NCBI GenBank assembly: GCA_022565265.1
Contig: JAIUNA010000004.1
Coordinates: forward strand, 1 to 34,179
Direction: 5' to 3'
From: Roseinatronobacter sp.
GTDB taxonomy: Bacteria; Pseudomonadota; Alphaproteobacteria; Rhodobacterales; Rhodobacteraceae
DNA length: 34,179 bases
In this document: one piece after another, positions 20,860-29,145 of the stretch
Layout of the letters: the number at the start of each line of letters is the position of its first letter
How positions within the stretch are numbered: the first letter of the stretch is position 1
Translations under genes and position numbers: made by a program
Notes under the pieces: generated by a model
Databases searched by the model: none
Told to the model about the DNA's origin: nothing
The model's input: only the letters and a program-made list of their open reading frames with translations

Positions 20860-21737
20860 CCCGCATTCTCTCGAACTTTGCCGAAATCTCTGCGAATTAT
20901 ACACTCGCATTGGTGGATTTATGGGGCTGCGTGCATAACGGGCTGGAAGTCTACCCCGCTGCCGAAGCGGCGTTGAAAGCGTTTCGGCAGGGCGGTGGCG
21001 TGGTGATTCTTGTCACCAACTCCCCCCGCCCCCAACCCGGCGTGAAAGCCCAGTTGGACGCGATGGGCCTGTCACAAGAGGCCTATGATGGCATTGCCAC
21101 CTCTGGCGATGCCACACAGGCAGCCATGCTGATGGGCGCGGTGGGGCGGCGCCTGTGGCATTTGGGGCCAGAGAAAGACCATGCGTTTTTCACCAAACTG
21201 CCCGATTGGGCCGCAGACCAGCCCGCAATCGAGCGCGTGAGCTTTGACGAGGCCGAGGGCATTATCTGCACCGGCCTTGTTGACGAACAAAACGAAACGC
21301 CCGATGATTATCGGGGCCGTTTTCTGTCGGCCAAGGCGCGCGGCTTGAAACTGCTTTGCGCCAATCCCGATATCGTGGTGGATTACGGAGAGACCCGCGT
21401 CTTTTGCGCCGGGGCCTTGGCCGAACTTTACACCCAGATGGGCGGTGAGAGTTTTTATTTCGGCAAGCCACATCCCCCGATCTATGATCTTGCGCGCCGC
21501 ATCGCCGCACAAACCGGGCTGAAGGTTGCGGAAGAGCGCACAATTGCCATTGGCGACGGGATTCGTACCGATGTGCAGGGGGGAATCGCCGAAGGCATGG
21601 ATACGCTGTTCATCACAGGCGGATTGGCGGCGGCAGATTGCGGGGAGGATGTTGAAAACCCCGATCCCGCGCGGCTGCAAGACTTCATCACCCGTGAAGA
21701 TCGGACTCCCACATTTGCAATTGGCCGTCTGCGCTAG
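20856..21737 (+). CDS. TIGR01459-type HAD-superfamily hydrolase
   Basis: LALVDLWGCVHNGLEVYPAAEAALKAF, VILVTNSPRPQPGV, YFGKPHPPIYDLA, TIAIGDGIRTDVQGGIAEGMDTLFITGG. GTG start overlaps the ppaC terminal TGA (GTGA). Confidence 0.9.
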   Translation: MTRILSNFAEISANYTLALVDLWGCVHNGLEVYPAAEAALKAFRQGGGVVILVTNSPRPQPGVKAQLDAMGLSQEAYDGIATSGDATQAAMLMGAVGRRLWHLGPEKDHAFFTKLPDWAADQPAIERVSFDEAEGIICTGLVDEQNETPDDYRGRFLSAKARGLKLLCANPDIVVDYGETRVFCAGALAELYTQMGGESFYFGKPHPPIYDLARRIAAQTGLKVAEERTIAIGDGIRTDVQGGIAEGMDTLFITGGLAAADCGEDVENPDPARLQDFITREDRTPTFAIGRLR

Positions 21738-21840
21738 TGCATGCCGCTCAAAACTGGGATCCGGTTTTGCGCAAAAAGACATGCGACCACGTAAGGCTAG
21801 AGTGGGTCGCGTGACTGCGGATGAACGCGACACGCTCTAG
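21735..21840. repeat. Palindromic intergenic element bounded by CTAG (double hairpin)
   Basis: gcatg/catgc and caaaac/gttttg arms in the left half; right half 21797-21840 = CTAGAG-tgg-GTCGCGT-gactgcggatga-ACGCGAC-acg-CTCTAG. Confidence 0.6.
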
Positions 21841-21873
21841 CCAAGTGGATTGCCGCAGTGTGGCATGCAACAT

Positions 21874-21903
21874 AAAAGCCGCCCCCACTGGGGCGGCTTT
21901 TTG
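21874..21903 (+). terminator. Intrinsic terminator
   Basis: aaaagccgcccc-cact-ggggcggctttttt-like hairpin followed by T-run. Confidence 0.8.
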
Positions 21904-21971
21904 CAAGGCGCGACAAGATGGCGCGCAACATAATTACCACTTTCGTACTATTATAGATTTATTATTACTCA

Positions 21972-22018
21972 TTGCAGTTGCAAGAAAGGCTGGTTTCCGA
22001 TAATGCTGCACTGCAACA
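21972..22018. promoter_or_regulatory. TGC/GCA-rich inverted-repeat boxes upstream of phaJ-like gene (candidate PhaR-type operator)
   Basis: TTGCAGTTGCAA (21972-21983) and TGCTGCACTGCAACA (22004-22018) preceded by an AT-rich promoter-like stretch. Confidence 0.35.
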
Positions 22019-22054
22019 CAGATATGGATTCGGCCAGTCAAAGGGCAAAGCGCG

Positions 22055-22513
22055 ATGTTGGACACAGGTATGAATGACAATCTTCCCCGCGGCACGATCT
22101 GCATTGAAGACTTGGAAATCGGGATGTCGCGCCATCTGCGCAAGGAAATCACCAATCGCGATATCGAGCTTTTTGCCGAAGTCTCGACAGATCGCAACCC
22201 GGTGCATCTGGATGATGATTATGCCCAAGATACAATCTTTGAAGGCCGTATTGCCCATGGCATGCTCACCGCCGGGCTGATCTCCGCCGTGATTGGCGAG
22301 CAATTGCCCGGCCATGGCACGATCTATCTGGGCCAGACGCTGAAATTCATGGCCCCTGTTCGGCCCGGAGATGTGGTTCTGGCACAAGTTACCGTGCTGA
22401 CCATCGATTATGCAAAACGGCGCGTCACTCTTGAATGTCGCTGCATGGTAGGGGATAGGACAGTTCTGAAAGGCGAGGCGACTGTGCTTGCGCCAAGCCG
22501 GAAATTCGACTGA
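22055..22513 (+). CDS. phaJ: MaoC-like (R)-specific enoyl-CoA hydratase (PhaJ-like)
   Basis: FAEVSTDRNPVHLDDDYAQDTIFEGRIAHGMLTAGLISAVIGEQLPGHGTIYLGQTLKFMAPVRPGD: hydratase-2 motif and PhaJ-like G-x-IYLGQ-x-L-x-F. Start could be Met at 22070. Confidence 0.8.
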   Translation: MLDTGMNDNLPRGTICIEDLEIGMSRHLRKEITNRDIELFAEVSTDRNPVHLDDDYAQDTIFEGRIAHGMLTAGLISAVIGEQLPGHGTIYLGQTLKFMAPVRPGDVVLAQVTVLTIDYAKRRVTLECRCMVGDRTVLKGEATVLAPSRKFD

Positions 22514-22543
22514 GGGCGGGCGCGATTGCCCCGCAGGGGGCAG

Positions 22544-23545
22544 ATGAAGACGCACCATCACTGGCACGATATCCCGCTAACCGCCAAGGGTGCCTCTGTG
22601 GCAATGGGCAATTTCGACGGGGTGCATCGTGGCCACCAGCGCGTGATTGATCTTGCCCGCCGCGATGACGCGCCCTTGGGTGTTGTCTGTTTTGAACCCC
22701 ACCCGCGCGAGTTTTTTGCGCCCGATGCTCCGCCCTTTCGGCTTATGAACGCCCAAACCCGCGCCAACCGCCTTGCGCGGCTGGGCGTGACACGGTTGTA
22801 TCAACTGCCTTTCGGGCCAGAATTGTCCGGCTTCAGCGCAGAAGATTTTGCCCAAAGCGTGCTTGTCGATGGGCTTGGGGTGCGTCATGTCGTTGTGGGG
22901 GCGGATTTCTGCTTTGGCAAAGGGCGCAAGGGCACAGCGCAGGATCTGGCCGCTCTGGGTGCAAGCCTTGGGTTTGATGTGACCATCGCGCCACTTTTGG
23001 CGGAGGGGGATCGCGTTTTCTCGTCCACCGCCATCCGGCAGGCGCTCAGCGAGGGGCGCACCCGCGCAGCTGCCGATATGCTGGGCCATTGGCACAGGAT
23101 TGACGGCGCAGTGCTGCATGGTGAAAAGCGCGGGCGCGAATTGGGCTATCCCACTGCAAATATGTCCATCACCGGGCTGCACCCGCCGCGCTTTGGCGTC
23201 TATGCGGTGCTTGTCACTGTGCTGGACGGGCCGGATCAGGGCGAATATCATGGCGTGGCCTCTCTGGGGGTGCGGCCCATGTTTGGCGAGAACCTGCCCA
23301 ATCTGGAAACTCATATCTTCGATTTCACAGGCGATCTTTATGGGCGCGCCCTGTCTGTGGCGCTGGTCGCGCATCTGCGCGATGAAATGCGCTTTGACGG
23401 GCTGGAAGGGCTGATTGCCCAAATGGACGCCGACAGCCGTGAGGCGCGCAGGATTTTGGCCGCGCTTTTGGAAGTGCTAACGGGCTGGGGCTATCCAATG
23501 GCAGGTTTGAGCGGGTTGGGGGACATTCGCAAAGCCGCGCATTGA
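22544..23545 (+). CDS. ribF: Bifunctional riboflavin kinase/FAD synthetase
   Basis: VAMGNFDGVHRGHQRVIDLARR, VVGADFCFGKGRKG, FSSTAIRQALSEG, HGEKRGRELGYPTANM, GVRPMFGENLPNLETHIFDF. Confidence 0.95.
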   Translation: MKTHHHWHDIPLTAKGASVAMGNFDGVHRGHQRVIDLARRDDAPLGVVCFEPHPREFFAPDAPPFRLMNAQTRANRLARLGVTRLYQLPFGPELSGFSAEDFAQSVLVDGLGVRHVVVGADFCFGKGRKGTAQDLAALGASLGFDVTIAPLLAEGDRVFSSTAIRQALSEGRTRAAADMLGHWHRIDGAVLHGEKRGRELGYPTANMSITGLHPPRFGVYAVLVTVLDGPDQGEYHGVASLGVRPMFGENLPNLETHIFDFTGDLYGRALSVALVAHLRDEMRFDGLEGLIAQMDADSREARRILAALLEVLTGWGYPMAGLSGLGDIRKAAH

Positions 23546-23807
23546 TGGGCCGCGGTGCGGCGATCCGCCAGCAGTGCTAAGCGCTTTATGCTGCCCAAGT
23601 CCGAACGAAACTCAGGCTATGCGCAGGTTGCAGCCAAATCGCTGTGCCGGGGGGCGGCCCAGCGATGCGCGGCGGCCTTCGGCCTTGATTCCGCGCTTGG
23701 CGCGCTTCTCCAATGTCCCCACCCCACCCCAAAAGCTGCCCTCAATAACCGAAAGTCACAGCACCAAGAAACGGTTTTCAGCGCGCCAAGACCGGGCGCA
23801 TGCGCCC

Positions 23808-25418
23808 TCACGTGCCGTGCAATTCCTTTGTCGCGGTCAGGCGCACATCGGGGTAATCGCGGCCAACGCGGTCTATATCCCATTGCAGGCGGGTCATGAA
23901 AACCGGATCACCATCGCTGTCGGCGGCCATATGCTGCTTATTGGCGGCGGCAAATTTCTCGACCGCCAGTTTGTCGCCCGAAACCCAGCGCGCAGAGGTG
24001 AATTGCGTTGGCTCAAAGCGCACGGGCAGGCCATATTCCAATTCAATCCGGCTGGCTAATACCTCAAACTGCAACTGCCCCACCACGCCCACGATAAAGC
24101 CAGACCCAAAGGCGGGCTTGAACACCTTGGCCGCGCCTTCTTCGGCAAATTGCGTCAGTGCCTTATCCAGATGCTTGGCTTTCATCGGATCACCCGCGCG
24201 GCAGGCTTGCAGCAATTCCGGCGCGAAAGACGGAATACCTGTAAAGCGCAGCGCCTCGCCCTCGCTCAGCGCATCGCCAATGCGCAACTGCCCATGGTTG
24301 GGAATGCCGATAATATCACCGGCCCAAGCCTCTTCGGCCAATTCACGGTCAGCGGCCAGAAACAGCACCGGGCTTGCCACCGACATCTGTTTCTTGGAAC
24401 GCACATGCAACAGCTTCATGCCGCGTTCAAAATGGCCAGAGGCCAGACGCACAAAGGCCACACGGTCGCGGTGCTTGGGGTCCATATTGGCCTGAACCTT
24501 GAACACAAAGCCCGTAACCTTGTCTTCTTCCGGGGCAATCTGGCGGCTTTCGGCCTTCTGGATTTGCGGCTGGGGCGCATAGGTTGCAATCCCGTCCATC
24601 AATTCCTTCACCCCGAAAGAATTGATGGCAGAGCCAAACCAGATCGGCGTCAAATGCCCCTCAAGCACAGATTGCGGGTTAAGGGGCGGCAGCAATTCGC
24701 GCGCCATTTCCACTTCTTCGCGCAGCTTTGCCAGAAGGTGCGGCGGCACATGGCTTTCCATCGCCGGGTCATCCAGCCCGTTGACAACAATCGAATCTGC
24801 GCGCTTGTTGCGATCGGCGCGATCCATCAGCTCCAGCCGGTCGCGCAGCAGATCATAACAGCCCAGAAACTCTGCCCCTGTGCCGATAGGCCAGCTTGCG
24901 GGCGTCACATCTATCGCCAGATTCTGCTGGATTTCGTCAATAATATCGAATGTCTCGCGGCTTTCACGATCCATCTTGTTACAGAATGTCAGGATTGGCA
25001 GATCGCGCAGGCGGCATACCTCAAACAGTTTGCGCGTCTGGCTTTCCACACCCTTGGCCCCGTCAATCACCATGATCGCGGCATCTACGGCGGTCAGGGT
25101 GCGATAGGTATCTTCGGAGAAATCCGAATGGCCCGGCGTATCTACCAGATTGAACCGGTAGCGCCCGAAATCAAATGACATGGCAGAGGCCGACACCGAA
25201 ATGCCCCTGTCCTTTTCCATCTGCATGAAATCCGACCGCGTGCGCCGCGCTTCGCCCTTGGCGCGCACTTGGCCCGCCATCTGGATTGCCCCGCCAAAGA
25301 GCAGGAATTTTTCAGTCAGCGTTGTTTTGCCCGCATCAGGGTGCGAGATGATGGCAAAGGTGCGGCGCCGCGCGATTTCAGGCGGCAAGGCGGGGCGATT
25401 TGATCCGTGTTCAAGCAT
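23808..25418 (-). CDS. prfC: Peptide chain release factor 3
   Basis: RRRTFAIISHPDAGKTTLTEKFLLFGGAIQMAGQVRAKGEARRTRSDFMQMEKDRGISVSASAMSF: RF3 GTPase. Confidence 0.97.
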   Translation of the reverse strand: MLEHGSNRPALPPEIARRRTFAIISHPDAGKTTLTEKFLLFGGAIQMAGQVRAKGEARRTRSDFMQMEKDRGISVSASAMSFDFGRYRFNLVDTPGHSDFSEDTYRTLTAVDAAIMVIDGAKGVESQTRKLFEVCRLRDLPILTFCNKMDRESRETFDIIDEIQQNLAIDVTPASWPIGTGAEFLGCYDLLRDRLELMDRADRNKRADSIVVNGLDDPAMESHVPPHLLAKLREEVEMARELLPPLNPQSVLEGHLTPIWFGSAINSFGVKELMDGIATYAPQPQIQKAESRQIAPEEDKVTGFVFKVQANMDPKHRDRVAFVRLASGHFERGMKLLHVRSKKQMSVASPVLFLAADRELAEEAWAGDIIGIPNHGQLRIGDALSEGEALRFTGIPSFAPELLQACRAGDPMKAKHLDKALTQFAEEGAAKVFKPAFGSGFIVGVVGQLQFEVLASRIELEYGLPVRFEPTQFTSARWVSGDKLAVEKFAAANKQHMAADSDGDPVFMTRLQWDIDRVGRDYPDVRLTATKELHGT

Positions 25419-25454
25419 GGCGCGCGTATAGGGCGCAATGCGCGCCCACGCAAG

Positions 25455-25772
25455 TTATTGCGCGCAATCGCGGCAGAAGGGTGTTGCGGGCAAAAGATCA
25501 AGCCGCTCGTCGCTGATCTGGCTGCCACATTTGGTGCAAAACCCATATTCCCCGGCCTCGATCCGCTTCAAGGCCGCTTCCAGCATAGGGATTTCCCGTT
25601 GCGCCGAAAGGCCAAGGGCTTGAAGCGTTTCATCTTCTTCATGCTCGGTGGCGTTATCTTCCCAATCCGCGCTGCCATGGGTGGAGAGTTCCTCATCCAC
25701 AAATGTCATCCGCGCCAGCAATTCCAGCTTGCGCTCGGTGATCTGGGCTTTGCGGGCGGCGATATCGGTCAT
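25455..25772 (-). CDS. DksA/TraR family C4 zinc-finger protein
   Basis: [34 protein letters not shown]. Start trimmed to MTDIAARK. Confidence 0.9.
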   Translation of the reverse strand: MTDIAARKAQITERKLELLARMTFVDEELSTHGSADWEDNATEHEEDETLQALGLSAQREIPMLEAALKRIEAGEYGFCTKCGSQISDERLDLLPATPFCRDCAQ

Positions 25773-25884
25773 GGCCTGTGCTCCTTGTGGTTTCAACCAG
25801 ACTAGCGGGTTTTGGGCGCTCATGTCCTTGATCCGTGTCAATTCCCCCCTTTTCGGGGCGGGGCTGGCAGGCTATCAGGGGCTT

Positions 25885-26646
25885 ATGTTGAAAACACGCA
25901 TCATTCCCTGTCTGGATGTCGCCGATGGCCGCGTGGTCAAAGGCGTGAATTTCGTTGATCTGGTCGATGCCGGTGATCCGGTAGAAGCTGCCAAAGCCTA
26001 TGATGCGGCGGGGGCAGATGAATTATGCTTTCTCGATATTCACGCCACCCATGAAAACAGCGGCACGATGTTTGATCTTGTCACCCGCACCGCAGAGGCC
26101 TGTTTCATGCCGCTGACAGTGGGGGGCGGTGTGCGCACGCCTGAAGATGTGCGCGCGCTGTTGCTGGCCGGGGCGGATAAGGTGTCATTCAATTCCGCCG
26201 CTGTGGCCGATCCCGATGTGGTGGCCCGCGCGGCCGATCGTTTTGGCAGCCAGTGCATAGTGGTCGCGATAGATGCCAAAACCGTCAGTCCCGGCAAATG
26301 GGAAATTTTCACCCATGGCGGGCGCAAACCCACAGGCATTGACGCGGTGGAATTTGCCCGCACTGTGGCGGCAAAAGGGGCGGGAGAAATCCTGCTCACC
26401 TCTATGGATCGCGACGGCACGCGCGCAGGGTTCAACCTGCCGCTGACACGGGCGATTGTGGATGCGGTGGGTATTCCGGTTATCGCCTCTGGCGGCGTGG
26501 GAAATCTGGATCACTTGGTGGAAGGGGTGCAGGTGGCTGGCGCTTCAGCTGTGCTGGCCGCTTCGATCTTCCACTTTGGCGAATACACAATTGGGCAGGC
26601 CAAGGCCCATATGGCCGCAGCCGGTATCCCTGTGAGGCTGGTATGA
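25885..26646 (+). CDS. hisF: Imidazole glycerol phosphate synthase subunit HisF
   Basis: [34 protein letters not shown]...[13 protein letters not shown]...[11 protein letters not shown]. Start trimmed. Confidence 0.97.
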   Translation: MLKTRIIPCLDVADGRVVKGVNFVDLVDAGDPVEAAKAYDAAGADELCFLDIHATHENSGTMFDLVTRTAEACFMPLTVGGGVRTPEDVRALLLAGADKVSFNSAAVADPDVVARAADRFGSQCIVVAIDAKTVSPGKWEIFTHGGRKPTGIDAVEFARTVAAKGAGEILLTSMDRDGTRAGFNLPLTRAIVDAVGIPVIASGGVGNLDHLVEGVQVAGASAVLAASIFHFGEYTIGQAKAHMAAAGIPVRLV

Positions 26647-26957
26647 GCGCGCTGGCACGGCTGGCCGCCACTATTGCCGCACGCCAAGGGGCAGCCCCCG
26701 ATAGCAGCTGGACAGCCAAGCTATTGGCCAAAGGCCCGGAAAAATGCGCTGAAAAATTCGGGGAAGAGGCGATTGAAGCCGTGATAGAAGCCGTCAAAGG
26801 CGACCCGGCGCGCCTGACGAGCGAGGCGGCGGATGTGATCTATCATCTGCTGGTCATGTGCGCCGCGCGCGGTGTGACGCTGGCGGATATAGAGGCAGAG
26901 CTGGCCCGGCGCGAAGGCATTTCTGGCCTTGCCGAGAAAGCCGCGCGCCAGCCCTGA
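26643..26957 (+). CDS. hisE: Phosphoribosyl-ATP pyrophosphatase
   Basis: [55 protein letters not shown] overlap with hisF. Confidence 0.96.
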   Translation: MSALARLAATIAARQGAAPDSSWTAKLLAKGPEKCAEKFGEEAIEAVIEAVKGDPARLTSEAADVIYHLLVMCAARGVTLADIEAELARREGISGLAEKAARQP

Positions 26958-27024
26958 GCGCTCTTGCCTCTCTGTGCTGCGGGGCATAAAGAACACATGT
27001 TAACAATTTACAAAGGCGCAGCGT

Positions 27025-27927
27025 ATGAGTGATTGGCTGCTTTCGCTGGTGGGCACACCAGAAGGTGCGCGTCTGGCCACGTTTCTGGCCCTGACTGCCG
27101 CGCTGGCCCATGCCATCTTTGGCGCTTTGCAAAAGGGCGGGCATGATCCGTGGCTGTCGCGCGGGGCGATTGATCTGGCACTTGTGGCCATGTCTGCACC
27201 CATCGCAATCTTTGTTTTTGGCCCCCCTGCCCCGCATATGTGGCCCGTTCTGGCGGGGGTGGTAGTGATTCACTTTATCTACAAACTGGCTATGGCGCTG
27301 GCCTATGAACGCGCGGCCTTTACCGTGGTGTACCCTGTGGTGCGCGGCACTGGCCCGCTGATTACCGTTCTTGCGGCGATGGTGTTCTTTGGCGAAAGCT
27401 ATACCGCGCTGCAATGGCTGGGCGTGGCCTGCCTGTCGGGCGGGATTTTGCTTTTGGCGCTGCGCAACCTGTCGGAAGAACAGATTGACATGCGCGCGCT
27501 GAAAATCGGGCTGGCCTATGCGCTTGCGGGCGGGGTGATGGTGGCAGTCTATACCACCTATGATGCCTGGGCGATCCGGCTGTCGGGCGATCCAATGGCG
27601 TTTCTGGCGTGGTTTTTCTTCCTCTCCTCGGTGGATTTCATGATTCTGGGCGCGCTGCGCTATCGCAACATGGCCCACCGCCCACGCCCATGGCCGCTAT
27701 TGCTGCGCGGGTTTTCAGGGGCGCTGATTGCCTATATCAGCTTTGGCGCAGTCATGATCGCCACCTTGATCGGGAAAGTGGGCGAGGCAGCGGTGCTGCG
27801 CGAAACTTCCACCGTGTTTGCGGCGCTGATTGGCTGGTTCATTCTGAAAGAGCGCGTTGGCCCGCGCAAAATGGCCCTGATGAGCCTGATTGCGCTGGGT
27901 GCGATTATCGTTGAATTTGGGCGCTAG
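27025..27927 (+). CDS. EamA/DMT family transporter
   Basis: 300 aa, multiple TM segments, duplicated EamA domain organisation (YERAAFTVVYPVVRGTGPLITVLAAMVFFGE; LRETSTVFAALIGWFILKER). Confidence 0.85.
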   Translation: MSDWLLSLVGTPEGARLATFLALTAALAHAIFGALQKGGHDPWLSRGAIDLALVAMSAPIAIFVFGPPAPHMWPVLAGVVVIHFIYKLAMALAYERAAFTVVYPVVRGTGPLITVLAAMVFFGESYTALQWLGVACLSGGILLLALRNLSEEQIDMRALKIGLAYALAGGVMVAVYTTYDAWAIRLSGDPMAFLAWFFFLSSVDFMILGALRYRNMAHRPRPWPLLLRGFSGALIAYISFGAVMIATLIGKVGEAAVLRETSTVFAALIGWFILKERVGPRKMALMSLIALGAIIVEFGR

Positions 27928-28013
27928 AGCGTGTCGGCAGGCAGAACCGACCAAAGCTTGCCAAGGCATCCGGGCCGTATGCCCTGTTCGAGCGACATAT
28001 TTCCCCCGCAAGA

Positions 28014-28484
28014 TCACAGGCGCGAGGAGATAATCCCTGTATTGATCCCGCCCATGCGCAATTCACCGAATAGACGCTGATATTCCATTTTGGGGCAAAG
28101 GTCTTGCACCACTGCCACCCCGCGCGCCTGCGCGGTTGCGGCGGCCTCGTCATGGCGCACACCGATTTGCAGCCAGATCGTGCGCAGGTTTGGCAGCATA
28201 TCCAGCGCCTCGGCAACTATCGGGGGCACATGGTCGGAACGGCGAAAGATATCCACCATATCCACCTCAGGCGGGCAATCTGCCAGCCCCGCGCGCACGG
28301 TTTCGCCCAACAGCTCTTCCCCCGCATGGCCGGGATTGATGGGGATTATGCGAAAGCCTTTCAGCTTCAGGTATCGCGCGACAAAATAGCTTGGGCGCAC
28401 CGGGTTGAGGGAAACCCCCACCACCGCAATACAGCGCGTGCTGGTCAGGATCTGGCGTAATGTGCTGTCAGACGGTTTGTTCAT
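28014..28484 (-). CDS. CoA-binding domain protein (YccU-like)
   Basis: CIAVVGVSLNPVRPSYFVARYLKLKGFRIIPINPGHAGEELLGETV...VDIFRRSDHVPPIV...LQIGVRHDEAA. Start trimmed. Confidence 0.9.
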   Translation of the reverse strand: MNKPSDSTLRQILTSTRCIAVVGVSLNPVRPSYFVARYLKLKGFRIIPINPGHAGEELLGETVRAGLADCPPEVDMVDIFRRSDHVPPIVAEALDMLPNLRTIWLQIGVRHDEAAATAQARGVAVVQDLCPKMEYQRLFGELRMGGINTGIISSRL

Positions 28485-28523
28485 GCGCGCATGAAACCCC
28501 TCAGGCCCGGCTTTGGCAAGATG

Positions 28524-28550
28524 AAAAAACGCCCGGCAAAAAGCCGGGCG
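28524..28550 (-). terminator. Intrinsic terminator (minus-strand orientation)
   Basis: On minus strand cgcccggc-ttttt-gccgggcg followed by TTTTTT. Confidence 0.7.
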
Positions 28551-28752
28551 CAGGTGCGGAACGAGGGACAGTAACATGGAAGACGCGGATGTTCCGGTCG
28601 CGCGTCATATACTTGAGATGGGAAGGCTTGCGCCAATGTCCAGAGATGCTCGCGCAACTGTGAGAGGGGCTAAGAGGCTGCACGATAGGTGAGGTCGCGA
28701 TAATCGGAACGCAGCGATAGCGGTCGCGATGTCATAGCATAAGCCACACACC

Positions 28753-29130
28753 TCACATTGTGATAAAACTAACACACAATGCAAGCGCCCCTACCAAAAA
28801 GCAAATTAATGACAGAACCACAGCAATAAGCCCCCTAAACAAATACCGATTGGATGTATCTATAGCCCTTGCAGCTTCGTCCGGCCTTGAAGCGCGTTCC
28901 GAAATATCGACAAATCTGGTTGAAGAAAATCCAATAATCCACGCAGCTGCTCCCAAGCCAACCCCCAAAACCCATATTCCAAGCGCTATACCAACTGTTC
29001 TCCCTGCAATGAGAGATAAAAGGCTCTCAATTTGAGACAGACACGCGACCAATGCGCCCGAATTTATCAAAATTATGGCCCGTATCGCTCCCTGTGCATA
29101 TGTCTGCGAAATTTCTCGATAATCTGCCAT
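28753..29130 (-). CDS. Small hypothetical membrane protein (about 3 TM segments)
   Basis: 125 aa ORF, hydrophobic segments AIRAIILINSGALVACLSQI, TVGIALGIWVLGVGLGAAAWIIGF, FRGLIAVVLSLICFLVGALALCVSFI; noticeably AT-richer than flanks; 15 bp downstream of uvrB. Confidence 0.65.
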   Translation of the reverse strand: MADYREISQTYAQGAIRAIILINSGALVACLSQIESLLSLIAGRTVGIALGIWVLGVGLGAAAWIIGFSSTRFVDISERASRPDEAARAIDTSNRYLFRGLIAVVLSLICFLVGALALCVSFITM

Positions 29131-29145
29131 ACTTACCTCTCCACC

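Noticed and set aside
19828-20910. 360 aa and 290 aa minus-strand ORFs over ppaC
   Set aside because: Antisense shadows of the ppaC coding frame; no domain motifs.
24150-25178. 342 aa plus-strand ORF
   Set aside because: Antisense to prfC; His/Gln/Arg-rich shadow ORF.
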